DNA from: FEN-1219 sp963744305
GTDB taxonomy: Bacteria; Pseudomonadota; Gammaproteobacteria; Steroidobacterales; Rariloculaceae
Assembly (NCBI GenBank): GCA_963744305.1
Contig: CAVUTF010000024.1
Location: 1 to 64,000, forward strand
DNA length: 64,000 nt
Direction: 5' to 3'
The notes beneath the pieces are model-generated. The model was not told the DNA's origin. It did not search any database and worked only from the letters and a program-made list of their open reading frames with translations. Position numbers and translations under genes: made by a program. Positions 37,325 through 46,108 of this stretch are shown here, in pieces. Position 1 is the stretch's first letter. Each line of letters starts with the position of its first letter.

Positions 37325-38566
37325 TCAGCTTGCGCGCTTGAAGACGACGGTGCCGTTGGTGCCGCCGAACCCGAACGAGTTGGATAGCGCCACCTCGAGC
37401 CGCGCGTCGCGCGCCACGTTTGGCGTGTAATCAAGGTCGCACTGGGGATCCGGAGTATCGAGGTTGATCGTAGGCGGTATGACGCGCTCGTGTAGCGCTA
37501 GCACCGTGAAGACGGCTTCGGCCGCGCCGGCCGCTCCGATCATGTGTCCCGTCGTCGACTTCGTGGAGCTCACGGCAACTTTTGTCGCCGCTGCGCCGAA
37601 CGCTCGCTTGATCGCGACGGTCTCGGCGACGTCGCCGAGCGGCGTTGAAGTTCCATGCGCGTTGATATAGCCGACTTGCTCCGGATTGAGGCCCGAGTCC
37701 CGCAGCGCGTTGACCATGCATTGATAGGCGCCTTGGCCGTCTTCGGCGGGCGCCGTCATGTGGTGCGCATCGGCACTCATGCCGAAGCCGATCAGCTCTG
37801 CATAGATCCGCGCACCGCGCGCTTTGGCGTGCTCGTACTCCTCCAAGGCGACGCAGCCGGCCCCATCGCTCAGCACGAAACCGTCGCGATCCTTGTCCCA
37901 CGGTCTGCTTGCGCGCGTGGGTTCGTCGTTGCGGGTAGATAGTGCGCGAGCGGCGCAGAACCCTCCGAGCCCGATCGGCGTCGTGGAGTACTCGGCGCCG
38001 CCCGCGAACATCACGTCCGCATCGCCGTACTGGATCAGGCGCCCCGCGAGCCCGATGCAATGCGTGGAGGTCGTGCACGCGGTCACGACCGCGAGATTCG
38101 GTCCCGTCATGCCGTACATGATCGAGATGTGGCCGGAAATCATGTTGATGATGGTCGCCGGCACGAAGAACGGCGAGATCTTGCGCGGTCCCCCTTCGAC
38201 GAGCTTCATGTGATTGGCTTCGATCGTGCTGATACCGCCGATGCCGGAGCCCATCGCTACGCCGATGCGATGCGCCTCCGACTCTTTGACCTCGATGCCG
38301 GAATCCTTGATCGCGTCAGCCGCCGCAGCGATGCCGTAGTGAATGAAGGGATCGCACTTGCGTGCTTCCTTCGGCTCCAGGTACTGCGTGACGTCGAAGT
38401 TCCTGATGATTCCCGCAATGCGCGTGGAGAAGGCGCTCGCGTCAAACGCATCCACGCGCGTGATCCCGCTCACACCGTCGCGGACGTTTTTCCACCCTTC
38501 AGCGACGGTATTGCCGGTCGGGGAAATCAGGCCGAGGCCGGTGACTACGACGCGTCGCTTAGACAC
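37325..38566 (-). CDS. fabF: 3-oxoacyl-ACP synthase II (beta-ketoacyl-ACP synthase II)
   Basis: Elongating condensing enzyme of type II fatty acid synthesis. 413 residues, intact. The active-site nucleophile lies in LAVVTACTTSTHCIG (Cys164), and the two catalytic histidines in GYINAHGTSTPLGD and SSTKSTTGHMIGAAGA. It ends NSFGFGGTNGTVVF, as expected. It lies 60 bases downstream of acpP, probably in the same operon. Confidence 0.97.
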   Translation of the reverse strand: MSKRRVVVTGLGLISPTGNTVAEGWKNVRDGVSGITRVDAFDASAFSTRIAGIIRNFDVTQYLEPKEARKCDPFIHYGIAAAADAIKDSGIEVKESEAHRIGVAMGSGIGGISTIEANHMKLVEGGPRKISPFFVPATIINMISGHISIMYGMTGPNLAVVTACTTSTHCIGLAGRLIQYGDADVMFAGGAEYSTTPIGLGGFCAARALSTRNDEPTRASRPWDKDRDGFVLSDGAGCVALEEYEHAKARGARIYAELIGFGMSADAHHMTAPAEDGQGAYQCMVNALRDSGLNPEQVGYINAHGTSTPLGDVAETVAIKRAFGAAATKVAVSSTKSTTGHMIGAAGAAEAVFTVLALHERVIPPTINLDTPDPQCDLDYTPNVARDARLEVALSNSFGFGGTNGTVVFKRAS

Positions 38567-38625
38567 GGTCGCTGCCTCAAGCTACGAAAGGAAAATAAGA
38601 AAGCCGCGCGAGGAAGCGCAGCGAA

Positions 38626-38868
38626 TTAGGACTCGCTCTGTTTAGCAAGAATGTAGTCAATCGCTTGCTGGACCGTAGTGATCTTCTCGGCTTCCTCATC
38701 GGGGATTTCGGTCTCGAACTCTTCCTCCAGAGCCATGACCAACTCCACGGTGTCCAAAGAGTCAGCGCCGAGGTCGTCGACGAACGAGGCGTCGTTCTTG
38801 ATTTCGTCGGCCTTCAGGCCGAGCTGCTCTGCGATGATTCCTCGGACTTGATCTTCGACGCTGCTCAT
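38626..38868 (-). CDS. acpP: Acyl carrier protein
   Basis: Carrier of growing acyl chains on 4'-phosphopantetheine. 80 residues, acidic. The attachment site is DDLGADSLDTVELVMALEE with Ser37; the rest (VEDQVRGIIAEQLGLKADEI, EFETEIPDEEAEKITTV) is standard. It lies between fabG and fabF, with about 170 bases to fabG that may hold its own promoter. Confidence 0.98.
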   Translation of the reverse strand: MSSVEDQVRGIIAEQLGLKADEIKNDASFVDDLGADSLDTVELVMALEEEFETEIPDEEAEKITTVQQAIDYILAKQSES

Positions 38869-39035
38869 GTGCGTGGTACCCCTTATTAATTGACAGGCCG
38901 GACCAAGGGGCCCGGCCGGTGTGGCGGGTATTGTATTGGAATCGATGGGGCCATTCTACAGATCGCGGTCAATGCACGCAGGCGCCACGCACCTAATCGT
39001 ATAACAATCAACAGTTTCTAAAAGGTCACAAAAGG

Positions 39036-39807
39036 TCACTGCATGAACAAGCCGCCGTTGACGCTGAGCGTCTCGCCGGTGATGTAGCCTCCGGCATCCG
39101 AGGCCAAGAACACGACCGCCGCTGCCACGTCATCGACGCTGCCTATCCTTGCAGCCGGAATCTGCGCGCGCAGCGCTTGGATCTGTTTTTCGTCCAGCGC
39201 GCGCGTCATGTCCGTCTCGATGAAACCCGGCGCAACGACGTTTACCGTGATGTTGCGCGACGCGACCTCGCGCGCCAGCGCTTTCGAGAAGCCGACCATT
39301 CCGGCCTTCGCCGCGGCATAGTTCGCTTGTCCCGGATTGCCGCTGAGACCGACAACCGACCCGATGCTGATGATTCGCCCGTAGCCTGGCCTTCATCATG
39401 CCGCGCAAGCACGCTTTGCTCATCCTGTAGACCGAAGACAGATTCGTCGAAACGACTTGATCCCACTCCTCCGGCTTCATCCGCAGCAGTAGATTGTCGC
39501 GGGCGATGCCGGCATTGTTCACGAGGATTGCCGGGGCACCTTCGCGCTCGACGATGCCCGTAACGAGGGCCTCGACAGACGCTTCGTCGCCAACGTCGAG
39601 CACGGCGCCGCGCCCGGGGATCGCCGCGGCCTCCAGGTAATCGCCGATCGCGCGGGCTCCCTGCTCGCTCGTCGCTGTGCCGATGACCGTCGCGCCTTGG
39701 CGCCCCAATGCGCTCGCGATGGCTCGGCCGATGCCGCGCGAGGCCCCCGTGACGACAGCGACTCGGCCGGCTATTCCGGGCCAGGGTGCAAGCGCAGATG
39801 CGTCCAT
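39036..39807 (-). CDS. fabG: 3-oxoacyl-ACP reductase (one frameshift)
   Basis: NADPH-dependent reductase of fatty acid elongation. The first frame from MDASALAPWPGIAGRVAVVTGASRGIGRAIA (39807) carries the cofactor loop and ILVNNAGIARDNLLLRMKPEEW. At about 39384 one extra base shifts the frame; with it removed the protein continues ARYGRIISIGSVVGLSGNPG and QANYAAAKAGMVGFSKALA (catalytic Ser, Tyr, Lys) to YITGETLSVNGGLFMQ. About 257 residues. Since fabG is normally essential, a consensus error is the likeliest cause. fabD and fabH are not next to it; a rhombosortase gene is upstream instead. Confidence 0.93.
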
Positions 39808-39839
39808 ACGGGGAGTTCCGGCGATTCGATCGGGCGTGA

Positions 39840-40463
39840 TTATAGAGCATGCGTTTTGGATCGCCGGCGCAGCAGACGGGCACCCGCCGCGACAGCGAGG
39901 CCGCCCGCGGCGCCGTAAAGGTGGGCTGCGACGACAACGGGGCCGCCGGCGCTTGCCTGGGTGAGCGGAATCGGCCCCGACGTCTGCTCCCAAACGAGCT
40001 TGAGGGCTACCCCGATGCCGAGCACCGCTCCGAGCAGGACGCGTTCCTCCAGGAACCGCACGGCGCCTAGCGCGACGTATCCGTGCAGCACACCCGATAA
40101 CCCCACATACCAGCTCACGTCGTTATTCCACACGAACAAGCCGAAGTCGATCGCAAGGGCCGCGACGAGGGTCGTTGCGAGCCATTGTGCCGTGGAGATC
40201 ATCTCCTCGAGGAGCATCGCGATGAGGAGCAGAGCCGCAAGGTTGAGCCACAGATGACCCCAGCCCAAATGCACGAAATGGGCGCTCAAGAGGCGCCACC
40301 ATTCGCCGCCCGCAATCGCCTCGCGCTGGTACTCGCCCCACGACCGCGCGGCGTCCTCACCGAATCCGAGCGCGAGGCAAACCATTGCGATTGTGGCCGG
40401 TACGGCCCATCGCCGAAGTAGGACACGCGGAGCTCGAAAATGTAGCCGGAAGCCTTGGTTCAC
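39840..40463 (-). CDS. rrtA: Rhombosortase (rhomboid-family intramembrane protease)
   Basis: Intramembrane serine protease that processes GlyGly-CTERM proteins, which are type II secretion substrates. 207 residues with about six membrane helices. The rhomboid loop is SAHFVHLGWGHLWLNLAALLL, the catalytic Ser lies in GLSGVLHGYVALGA (Ser123), and the catalytic His in VVAAHLYGAAGG (His181). The compact size and GLSGVLHG box favour rhombosortase over a GlpG-type rhomboid. It is divergent from gspG by about 75 bases, which supports a link to the type II secretion genes. I saw no GlyGly-CTERM substrate in the window. Confidence 0.85.
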   Translation of the reverse strand: MNQGFRLHFRAPRVLLRRWAVPATIAMVCLALGFGEDAARSWGEYQREAIAGGEWWRLLSAHFVHLGWGHLWLNLAALLLIAMLLEEMISTAQWLATTLVAALAIDFGLFVWNNDVSWYVGLSGVLHGYVALGAVRFLEERVLLGAVLGIGVALKLVWEQTSGPIPLTQASAGGPVVVAAHLYGAAGGLAVAAGARLLRRRSKTHAL

Positions 40464-40538
40464 AACGACCTACAAAGGGTTTGTGTTATCTTCGGCCGTC
40501 GCCCGCAGTCCAGACGGCACGGCGAGAAAGGTAGTGGT

Positions 40539-40979
40539 ATGAACATGACTAAATCAACTCGGAGGCCCGCAGAGCAGGGTTTCACGCTGCTCGAGATCAT
40601 GGTCGTCGTCGTGATCATCGGTCTGTTGGCGGCGATCGTCGTCCCCAACTTCATCGGCAACATCGATACCGCGGCGATCAATCGGGCCCGGCAGGACATC
40701 CGCGGTGTAGAGACCGCGCTCGACCTCTACCGGCTCGACAATTTCAAGTATCCGAGCTCGGAGGACGGCTTGGAGGCGCTGGTCGTGAATCCCGGCGAAG
40801 CCTCGGCGCCGAATTGGAAGCCATACTTGCGCCGCGCCCCGATGGACCCGTGGAACAAACCCTATCAGTACGCCAATCCGGGACGTGCCGGGGACTACGA
40901 CGTGTTCTCGTACGGCGCCGACGGTCAGGAAGGCGGCGAAGGCGTCAATGCAGACATCGGTAACTGGAACCTCGACTAA
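40539..40979 (+). CDS. gspG: Type II secretion major pseudopilin GspG
   Basis: Major subunit of the periplasmic pseudopilus. The start MNMTKSTRRPAEQG at 40539 gives a normal prepilin leader; cleavage by prepilin peptidase occurs at G^FTLLEIMVVVVIIGLLAAIVVPNF, with Glu5 in place. The C-terminal domain has the GspG signature DNFKYPSSEDGLEALV and APMDPWNKPYQYANPG with GDYDVFSYGADG for the calcium site. 146 residues. First of an eight-gene block. Confidence 0.97.
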   Translation: MNMTKSTRRPAEQGFTLLEIMVVVVIIGLLAAIVVPNFIGNIDTAAINRARQDIRGVETALDLYRLDNFKYPSSEDGLEALVVNPGEASAPNWKPYLRRAPMDPWNKPYQYANPGRAGDYDVFSYGADGQEGGEGVNADIGNWNLD

Positions 40980-41525
40980 CTTCGCCTGGACCCACGCGGC
41001 CTGCCGCGGATTTTCGCTGCTCGAGCTGATGGTGGTCGTCGTGATCATCGGCATTTTTGCGGGCGCCGTGGTTCTGTCGCTGCGGATCGTCGGCAGCGAT
41101 CGCGAGATCGAGCAAGAGATCCTGAGATTGCGCAGCTTGATCGACCTGCTGCGCGAGGAATCGTTGATGCAGAGCCGCGACTTCGGTCTGCTCTTCACCG
41201 AGACCGGCTACCGCTTCTACATTTACGACTATCAGCAGCTAGCTTGGGTGGAACCCGCAGACGATCGGTTGCTGCGGGAACACTCGCTGCGGCCGCCGTT
41301 GAACATGTCCCTTACCATCGAGGAGCGCCGGCTCGTGCTTGCTCCGACCTTCGAGTCGCTCGAAAAAAGGAGAAGCCCGAGCCGCAAGTGATGATTCTGT
41401 CGAGCGGCGAGCTGACGCCGTTCGAAACCGACATCTATAGAGATTTCAGCGACGGTCGCTTCACGCTCACGGCGGCCCTCGACGGCAAGCTCGAGGTTAC
41501 TGAAGATGGTTTCGATTCGCGCTGA
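40948..41525 (+). CDS. gspH: Type II secretion minor pseudopilin GspH (one frameshift)
   Basis: Minor pseudopilin. It starts inside the end of gspG (ATG 40948) with a leader ending CRG^FSLLELMVVVVIIGIFAG. The middle has EEIL-type helix RSLIDLLREESLMQSRDFGLLFTETGYRFYIY. At the A-run 41363-41368 one A appears to be missing; with seven As the frame continues EKKEKPEPQVMILSSGELTPFETDIY and ends at 41525. About 192 residues. It overlaps gspI by 20 bases. Confidence 0.9.
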
Positions 41526-42315
41526 GGCGAGCATCGCCGGGTTCACGCTGCTAGAGGCGATGGTGGCGCTCGTCATCGTCTCGCTCGGCATGATGGCCGT
41601 GAACACGCAGCTGAATCGCTATGCGGCCGCGTCCGTATATGCAGAAGAGAAGACGCTGGCGAGCTGGATAGCGACGAACAAGATTACCGAGCTCAGCGTC
41701 GCCGGGACCTGGCCCGAGCTCGGGGACAGCGACGAGGAGGTCGACTTCGCGGGGAGGCTTTGGCAATGCCGCGTGGAGATTGACGAAACACCCGTGGAGA
41801 ACCTGCGCCGCGTGGACGTGTCCATCGCTCTAGCCGACGATCCCGAGCGTGTCGTGCACAAAGTCTCCGGTCTCGTCGAGCCGCCGGCGCCGAGCGGCTT
41901 TTTGCCGTTGCGTTGGATCGGCCCCGCCCCCGGCGGCCGCGAGCGCGGAGCCGCCAGAGGCGAACGCGACGACGAAGGAGGCCGCGAACGTGGAGACGAA
42001 GGCCGCCGCGAACGCGGAGACGAAGGCGCCGAGAAGGGAGAGAAGGCCGCGCACCCGGAGACGAAAGATGAGGCTTCGGGCGATACCGCGGACGCGCGCG
42101 ATGCGAGGGTTTACGCTGATCGAGCTGCTCGTCGCAATGGCGATAGTTGCGGTGATAGGCATCATGGCGCTCGGTGGATTGAGCGAGGTCATCAATCAGC
42201 AGACGATCGCGCGCGAGCACGCCGAGCGTTGGCAGCACATTCAGCTCGCGATGCGGATAGTTGCGCAGGATCTAGCGCAGTTGCACCCGCGACCCACGCG
42301 CGAAGAGCTCGGTGA
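41506..42315 (+). CDS. gspI: Type II secretion minor pseudopilin GspI, with unusual low-complexity tail
   Basis: Minor pseudopilin of the pseudopilus tip. Leader MVSIRAEASIAG, then FTLLEAMVALVIVSLGMMAV and TLASWIATNKITELSVAGTWPELG, typical of GspI, through VDVSIALADDPERVVHKVSGLV near residue 125, where the family usually ends. The frame then continues about 140 residues through a charged Gly/Arg/Glu/Asp-rich tail and overlaps the first 250 bases of gspJ. A frameshift in 41880-41990 is plausible, since the other frame gives an Ala/Lys/Glu/Thr-rich tail; the true end is uncertain. Confidence 0.85.
   Translation: MVSIRAEASIAGFTLLEAMVALVIVSLGMMAVNTQLNRYAAASVYAEEKTLASWIATNKITELSVAGTWPELGDSDEEVDFAGRLWQCRVEIDETPVENLRRVDVSIALADDPERVVHKVSGLVEPPAPSGFLPLRWIGPAPGGRERGAARGERDDEGGRERGDEGRRERGDEGAEKGEKAAHPETKDEASGDTADARDARVYADRAARRNGDSCGDRHHGARWIERGHQSADDRARARRALAAHSARDADSCAGSSAVAPATHARRAR
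41977..42024 (+). repeat. Tandem 24-base repeat in the gspI tail
   Basis: Two adjacent 24-base copies (41977-42000 and 42001-42024) differ at three positions; a shorter degenerate copy precedes them (41959-41976). Depending on the frame they encode GRERGDE-type or AANVETKA-type repeats. Confidence 0.75.
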
Positions 42316-42700
42316 GAGCTGGCAACCGAGCTTGCTCGCAGAGCCCGGCGCGCAATTCGCATTGGAGTTCAGCCGCGGTGGCTGGGCGAATCCGGCGTCG
42401 TTCCCGCGCGGCTCAGTGCTGCGCGTGGCTTACGACTGGGAAGACGACAAGCTCGTGCGCTTCAATTGGTCGGTCATGGATCGAACGCTCGCGACCCCGC
42501 CGTTGCGAACCGAGCTGCTGGACAAGGTCACCGAGATCGAGGTTCGGTTTCTCGACGCGGGGGGGCAATGGCACACCGAGTGGCCGCCGCTGCAGACAAA
42601 CGGCCCTGAACGCTTCGTTGTTCGGCCGCGCGCGGTCGAGTTCGCGGTGGAGCTCGAGGACTTCGGACGCATTTGGCGTCTCGTCGAGACGAGCGGCTGA
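42068..42700 (+). CDS. gspJ: Type II secretion minor pseudopilin GspJ
   Basis: Minor pseudopilin of the GspIJK tip. ATG 42068 gives the leader MRLRAIPRTRAMRG, cleaved before FTLIELLVAMAIVAVIGIMAL with Glu5; ATG 42101 would leave almost no leader. The body has HIQLAMRIVAQDLAQLHPRPTRE and VLRVAYDWEDDKLVRFNW plus EIEVRFLDAGGQWHTEWPP, usual for GspJ. 210 residues. The stop TGA overlaps the gspK start (TGATG). Confidence 0.92.
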   Translation: MRLRAIPRTRAMRGFTLIELLVAMAIVAVIGIMALGGLSEVINQQTIAREHAERWQHIQLAMRIVAQDLAQLHPRPTREELGESWQPSLLAEPGAQFALEFSRGGWANPASFPRGSVLRVAYDWEDDKLVRFNWSVMDRTLATPPLRTELLDKVTEIEVRFLDAGGQWHTEWPPLQTNGPERFVVRPRAVEFAVELEDFGRIWRLVETSG

Positions 42701-43639
42701 TGATCACTAATATGAGCACGCGGGGAACGCAGCGAGGAGTCGCGATCCTCACGGCGATGCTCGTCGTGACGATCGGTACGATCATCGCGGTGAATCTCCT
42801 GTGGCAGGCGACGCTCGATTTGCGTCGCACCGAGGCCGCGTTGGCGGCCGACCAGGGACTGATGTTCGTCCAAGGCGCGGAAGCATGGGCCGCGGACATC
42901 CTGCGCCAAGACGAGGTCGATTCCCCCGACAGCGATCATCTAGGTGAGCCATGGGCGACAGAGCTGCCCCCGCTGCCCGTGGATGGCGGCGTCATCACCG
43001 GGCGGCTCGAGGATTTGCAGGCGCGCTTCAATCTCAACAACTTGATCGACGTCGAGGGCCGCGAGGACGAGCGGTCGCGGCTGCAGCTCGAACGACTGTT
43101 GACCTCGCTCGAACTCGATCCGGCACTCGCCGGTCTGATAGTCGATTGGCTGGACCCTGACGTCGAAACGCATTTTCCGAGCGGCGGCGAGGACGCAGTA
43201 TATGCCGACACGGATCCGCAATATCGCACGCCGAATTCGATGATCACGACGCCGTCGGAGCTGTTGGCCGTGCTCGGTTTCGACGCAGAAAGCTATGCGA
43301 AGCTCGCGCCGTACGTTACAGCACTGCCGATCGGTACGAAGCTCAACGTGAACACGGCTTCGGAAGTGCTGCTCGCTTCGCTGTCCGATGACCTCGATTC
43401 TTCGACGGCCGAGTCGCTGATCGAGGAGCGCGCCGAGCGCCGAGTTCGTCGATATCGACGCGACGTTCGAGGGTCTCGTGGAGCCGGAAACGTTGCGGCG
43501 AATCGATGGCGTCACCGAGCACTTTTTATTGACCGCAACGGTGACGCTCGGTTCAAATCAGCTCACGATGCGGTCCTTACTGCAGCGAGACCCGAGCGGC
43601 GTCACGCGATCGCTGTTCCGAAGCCTAGGAGTCGAGTGA
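42700..43639 (+). CDS. gspK: Type II secretion minor pseudopilin GspK (one frameshift)
   Basis: Tip pseudopilin with a large periplasmic domain. The leader ends TQRG, followed by VAILTAMLVVTIGTIIAVNLL; GspK lacks Glu5, as here. The family sequence QARFNLNNLIDVEG, VDWLDPDVETHFPSGGEDAVY and GTKLNVNTASEVLLASLSDDL is present. Near 43440 one base shifts the frame; the true C-terminus continues AEFVDIDATFEGLVEPETL and HFLLTATVTLGSNQLTM, ending RSLFRSLGVE at 43639, three bases before gspL. About 313 residues. Confidence 0.92.
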
Positions 43640-43642
43640 GCG

Positions 43643-44878
43643 GTGGCAGATTACTTGTTCATTGAGCTGACCGAAGACGCCTCGCACGCAACGTGGGCCG
43701 CGTTCGATGCGCAAGGGCGTCTGCTCAGCACGATCGGTCGCGGTGAGTTGACCTCCGTCCGGCCGGGCGCCGATGGCCATCGTGTCGTGCTGCTAGCGCC
43801 AGCCACCGCGGTGATCTCCACGCAGGCCGAGTTGCCAACGGCGAGTGCGTCGCGCCTACGGCAGATGCTGCCCTACTCGCTCGAGGATGCGCTCGCCGAC
43901 GACGTCGAGCAGCTCGCGTTCGCCGTCGGGCGGCGCCTGTCGCCGAGCGCCGTGTCCGTCGCAATTGTTGCGAAGCAAAATCTGACCGCATGGCTCGACG
44001 CTTTGCGCGCCGTGGGTGTGGCTCCTCACGCCGTGTATTCGGCGGCCGACGGCGTGCCGGACACGCCTGGTACTCTCACTCTGATGCTGGAAGGCAAAAA
44101 AGTTTTCGGCCGCAGGCCCGGGCAGCCGCCGTTCGTTCTGGAAGGGTTCGGTATCGAGCAGACGCTGGATCTCTTGCGGCGCGATGACGAGGAAATGCCC
44201 GAGCTCAAACACCTCGTCGTGTACGCGGACGAGGCTGGCCGGCGTACGTTTCAAGCCGAGCTCGAGCGGTTGCAAGAGCGCGGCGTGAGCGCCGAAATCA
44301 AGCTCATTGCCGACGGCATGTTCCCGCACCTTGCCGCGAACCTGGCAGCACATCCCGGCACCAATTTGCTGCAAGGACATTACGCCCCGAAGTCCAATTG
44401 GGTGGCGCTCGCACGGCCTTGGCGAGTCGCCGCGAGCTTGTTGCTCGCTCTAGGCGTTCTCGCGCTCGTCGCGCGAGGCGCGGAGTACCTGACTTTGCGC
44501 CGGGAGGATGCGCAACTGACCGAGCAGATCGCGACGGCGTGCGGCCGCTTAGTGGCCGGCGGGCGAGTGACGGCATGCGAGAACGTCGTGCAGCAACGTT
44601 TGCGCGATGTCGGCGGCGCCGGTGCGCGCAACGGCGAGACTTTCTTGAGCACGCTCGCTGCGATCGCCGAGTCGCGGGACGCGGAGAGTCGCATCGAAGC
44701 GTTGAGTTACCGCAATCAGGTGATGGACCTGCAGCTCGTTTCGTCGAGCGTGCCGGCGCTCGACGAGTTTCGTCGCGGCCTCGGCGAGACGCAGCGCTTC
44801 GAGGCCGTGATCGAGTCGGCGAATCCAACGGATGACGGTGTCGAAGGTCGGGTCAAGATCGCGGGTGTGCGTCGATGA
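43643..44878 (+). CDS. gspL: Type II secretion inner membrane protein GspL
   Basis: Links the cytoplasmic ATPase GspE to the periplasmic machinery. GTG start; 411 residues. The N-terminal actin-like cytoplasmic domain (ADYLFIELTEDASHATWAAF, QMLPYSLEDALADDVEQLAF) runs to about residue 245. A single membrane helix (VAASLLLALGVLALVA) is followed by a periplasmic ferredoxin-like domain. It overlaps gspM by four bases. gspE itself is not in the window. Confidence 0.93.
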   Translation: MADYLFIELTEDASHATWAAFDAQGRLLSTIGRGELTSVRPGADGHRVVLLAPATAVISTQAELPTASASRLRQMLPYSLEDALADDVEQLAFAVGRRLSPSAVSVAIVAKQNLTAWLDALRAVGVAPHAVYSAADGVPDTPGTLTLMLEGKKVFGRRPGQPPFVLEGFGIEQTLDLLRRDDEEMPELKHLVVYADEAGRRTFQAELERLQERGVSAEIKLIADGMFPHLAANLAAHPGTNLLQGHYAPKSNWVALARPWRVAASLLLALGVLALVARGAEYLTLRREDAQLTEQIATACGRLVAGGRVTACENVVQQRLRDVGGAGARNGETFLSTLAAIAESRDAESRIEALSYRNQVMDLQLVSSSVPALDEFRRGLGETQRFEAVIESANPTDDGVEGRVKIAGVRR

Positions 44879-45342
44879 AAGCATGGTTTGCGAGCTTGCA
44901 GGAGCGCGAGCGTTTGATCTTCTTCGCCGGGGCTGCCGCCGCGGTCCTGATCGTGCTCTATGCATTCGTCTTGAGGCCGCTGCGCAGCGAATCGCTCGAG
45001 CTCCGCGAAACAGTCGCAGACAAGCAGCGCCTCCTCATCGACATCGGCCGCGTGGAGGCACTGGCTCCCGGTGGTGAAACGCCCGGCGGTCAAGCAGGCG
45101 AGCAATCGTTGGTCGTCCTCGTTGACACAACCGCGCAAACGTTCGGCTTGAGCCTGCCGCGCAGTCGTCCCGATGGTGCGGACGGCATCAACGTGGCCTT
45201 CCAAGGTGTCTCGTTCGACGCGTTGCTGAGCTGGCTGATTACGCTCGAGACAACCTACGGCGTTGCTGTTGAATCGGCGTCCTTCAGCAGCGCGAGCGAG
45301 CGCGGCCTCGTCAACGGGCAACTGTTCTTGCGACGGCACTAA
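44875..45342 (+). CDS. gspM: Type II secretion protein GspM
   Basis: Inner membrane partner of GspL. 155 residues: a short cytoplasmic start (MKAWFASLQERER), one membrane helix (LIFFAGAAAAVLIVLYAFVL), then a periplasmic domain with a coiled stretch (LRSESLELRETVADKQRLLIDIG) and the LLSWLITLETTYGVAVESASF segment typical of GspM. ATGA overlap with gspL; gspN begins three bases after its stop. Confidence 0.92.
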   Translation: MKAWFASLQERERLIFFAGAAAAVLIVLYAFVLRPLRSESLELRETVADKQRLLIDIGRVEALAPGGETPGGQAGEQSLVVLVDTTAQTFGLSLPRSRPDGADGINVAFQGVSFDALLSWLITLETTYGVAVESASFSSASERGLVNGQLFLRRH

Positions 45343-45345
45343 CGC

Positions 45346-46108
45346 GTGTCGAGCAAGTGGTCCTGGCTCGCTCTGGGCATCGGCGCGTATCTCGCGTTCT
45401 TGCTCTCGTCTTTTCCGGCCGCCACGGCCTACCGATGGCTCGCGCCGGACGCCCTGCAGCTCGTCGGCATTCAGGGCACTGTTTGGTCCGGGCGTGCCGA
45501 AGTCGGTTCGGCCGCGGGAATCAGCTTGGAGGACGTGCGTTGGAGCATCGACGCGCTGCCGCTCCTTATCGGAAGGCTCAGCGGCCGTCTCGACGCGCGC
45601 CTGCCGCGACGGCTTCGTCGGCGCCGATTTCGCGGCAGGTATGCGCCGCGTGCGGCTCGCGGAGCTACGCGCGAGCGTAGCGCTGCCGACCTTGCGTGCC
45701 CTGCTGCCTCTTCAGGGTATGGAAGGCGTGGCAAACGTGTCGCTCGCGAGCCTGCACATCGAGAATGGCTGGCCGACGACGGCCGTCGGCGAGCTCAAGC
45801 TCGGACAGCTGCAGGTCGCGCCGCTCATGCCGACCGGTCAGCCCGGGTTGATTGCGCTCGGCGACTACGACGTCCAGTTCACGGAAGGTCCGGACGAAGG
45901 CATTGCGGCGCAGCTCAAGGACACGGGCGCGGGCCCGCTCGAAGTGTCGGGCAGTCTGCGCCTGGATCGCGAGCGCCGGTACGCCCTGGATGCGTTGATC
46001 AAGCCGCGACCCGGCGCGCCGGCCGCGCTCGTCGACGGGCTTAACGTGATGGCGGAGGAGCCCGATGCGTCCGGCCGGCGCCGGCTCACGCTGACGGGAA
46101 GTCTCTAG
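45346..46108 (+). CDS. gspN: Type II secretion protein GspN (one frameshift)
   Basis: Accessory inner membrane protein of unclear role, present in some type II systems. GTG start; the anchor WSWLALGIGAYLAFLLSSFPAATAYRWL is followed by VGIQGTVWSGRAEVG, the GspN signature. Near 45595 the frame changes and continues as MRRVRLAELRASVALPTLRALLPLQGMEG to SGSLRLDRERRYALDALIKPRPGAP and RLTLTGSL. About 253 residues. It overlaps the end of the convergent helicase gene by four bases. Last gene of the gsp block. Confidence 0.85.
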
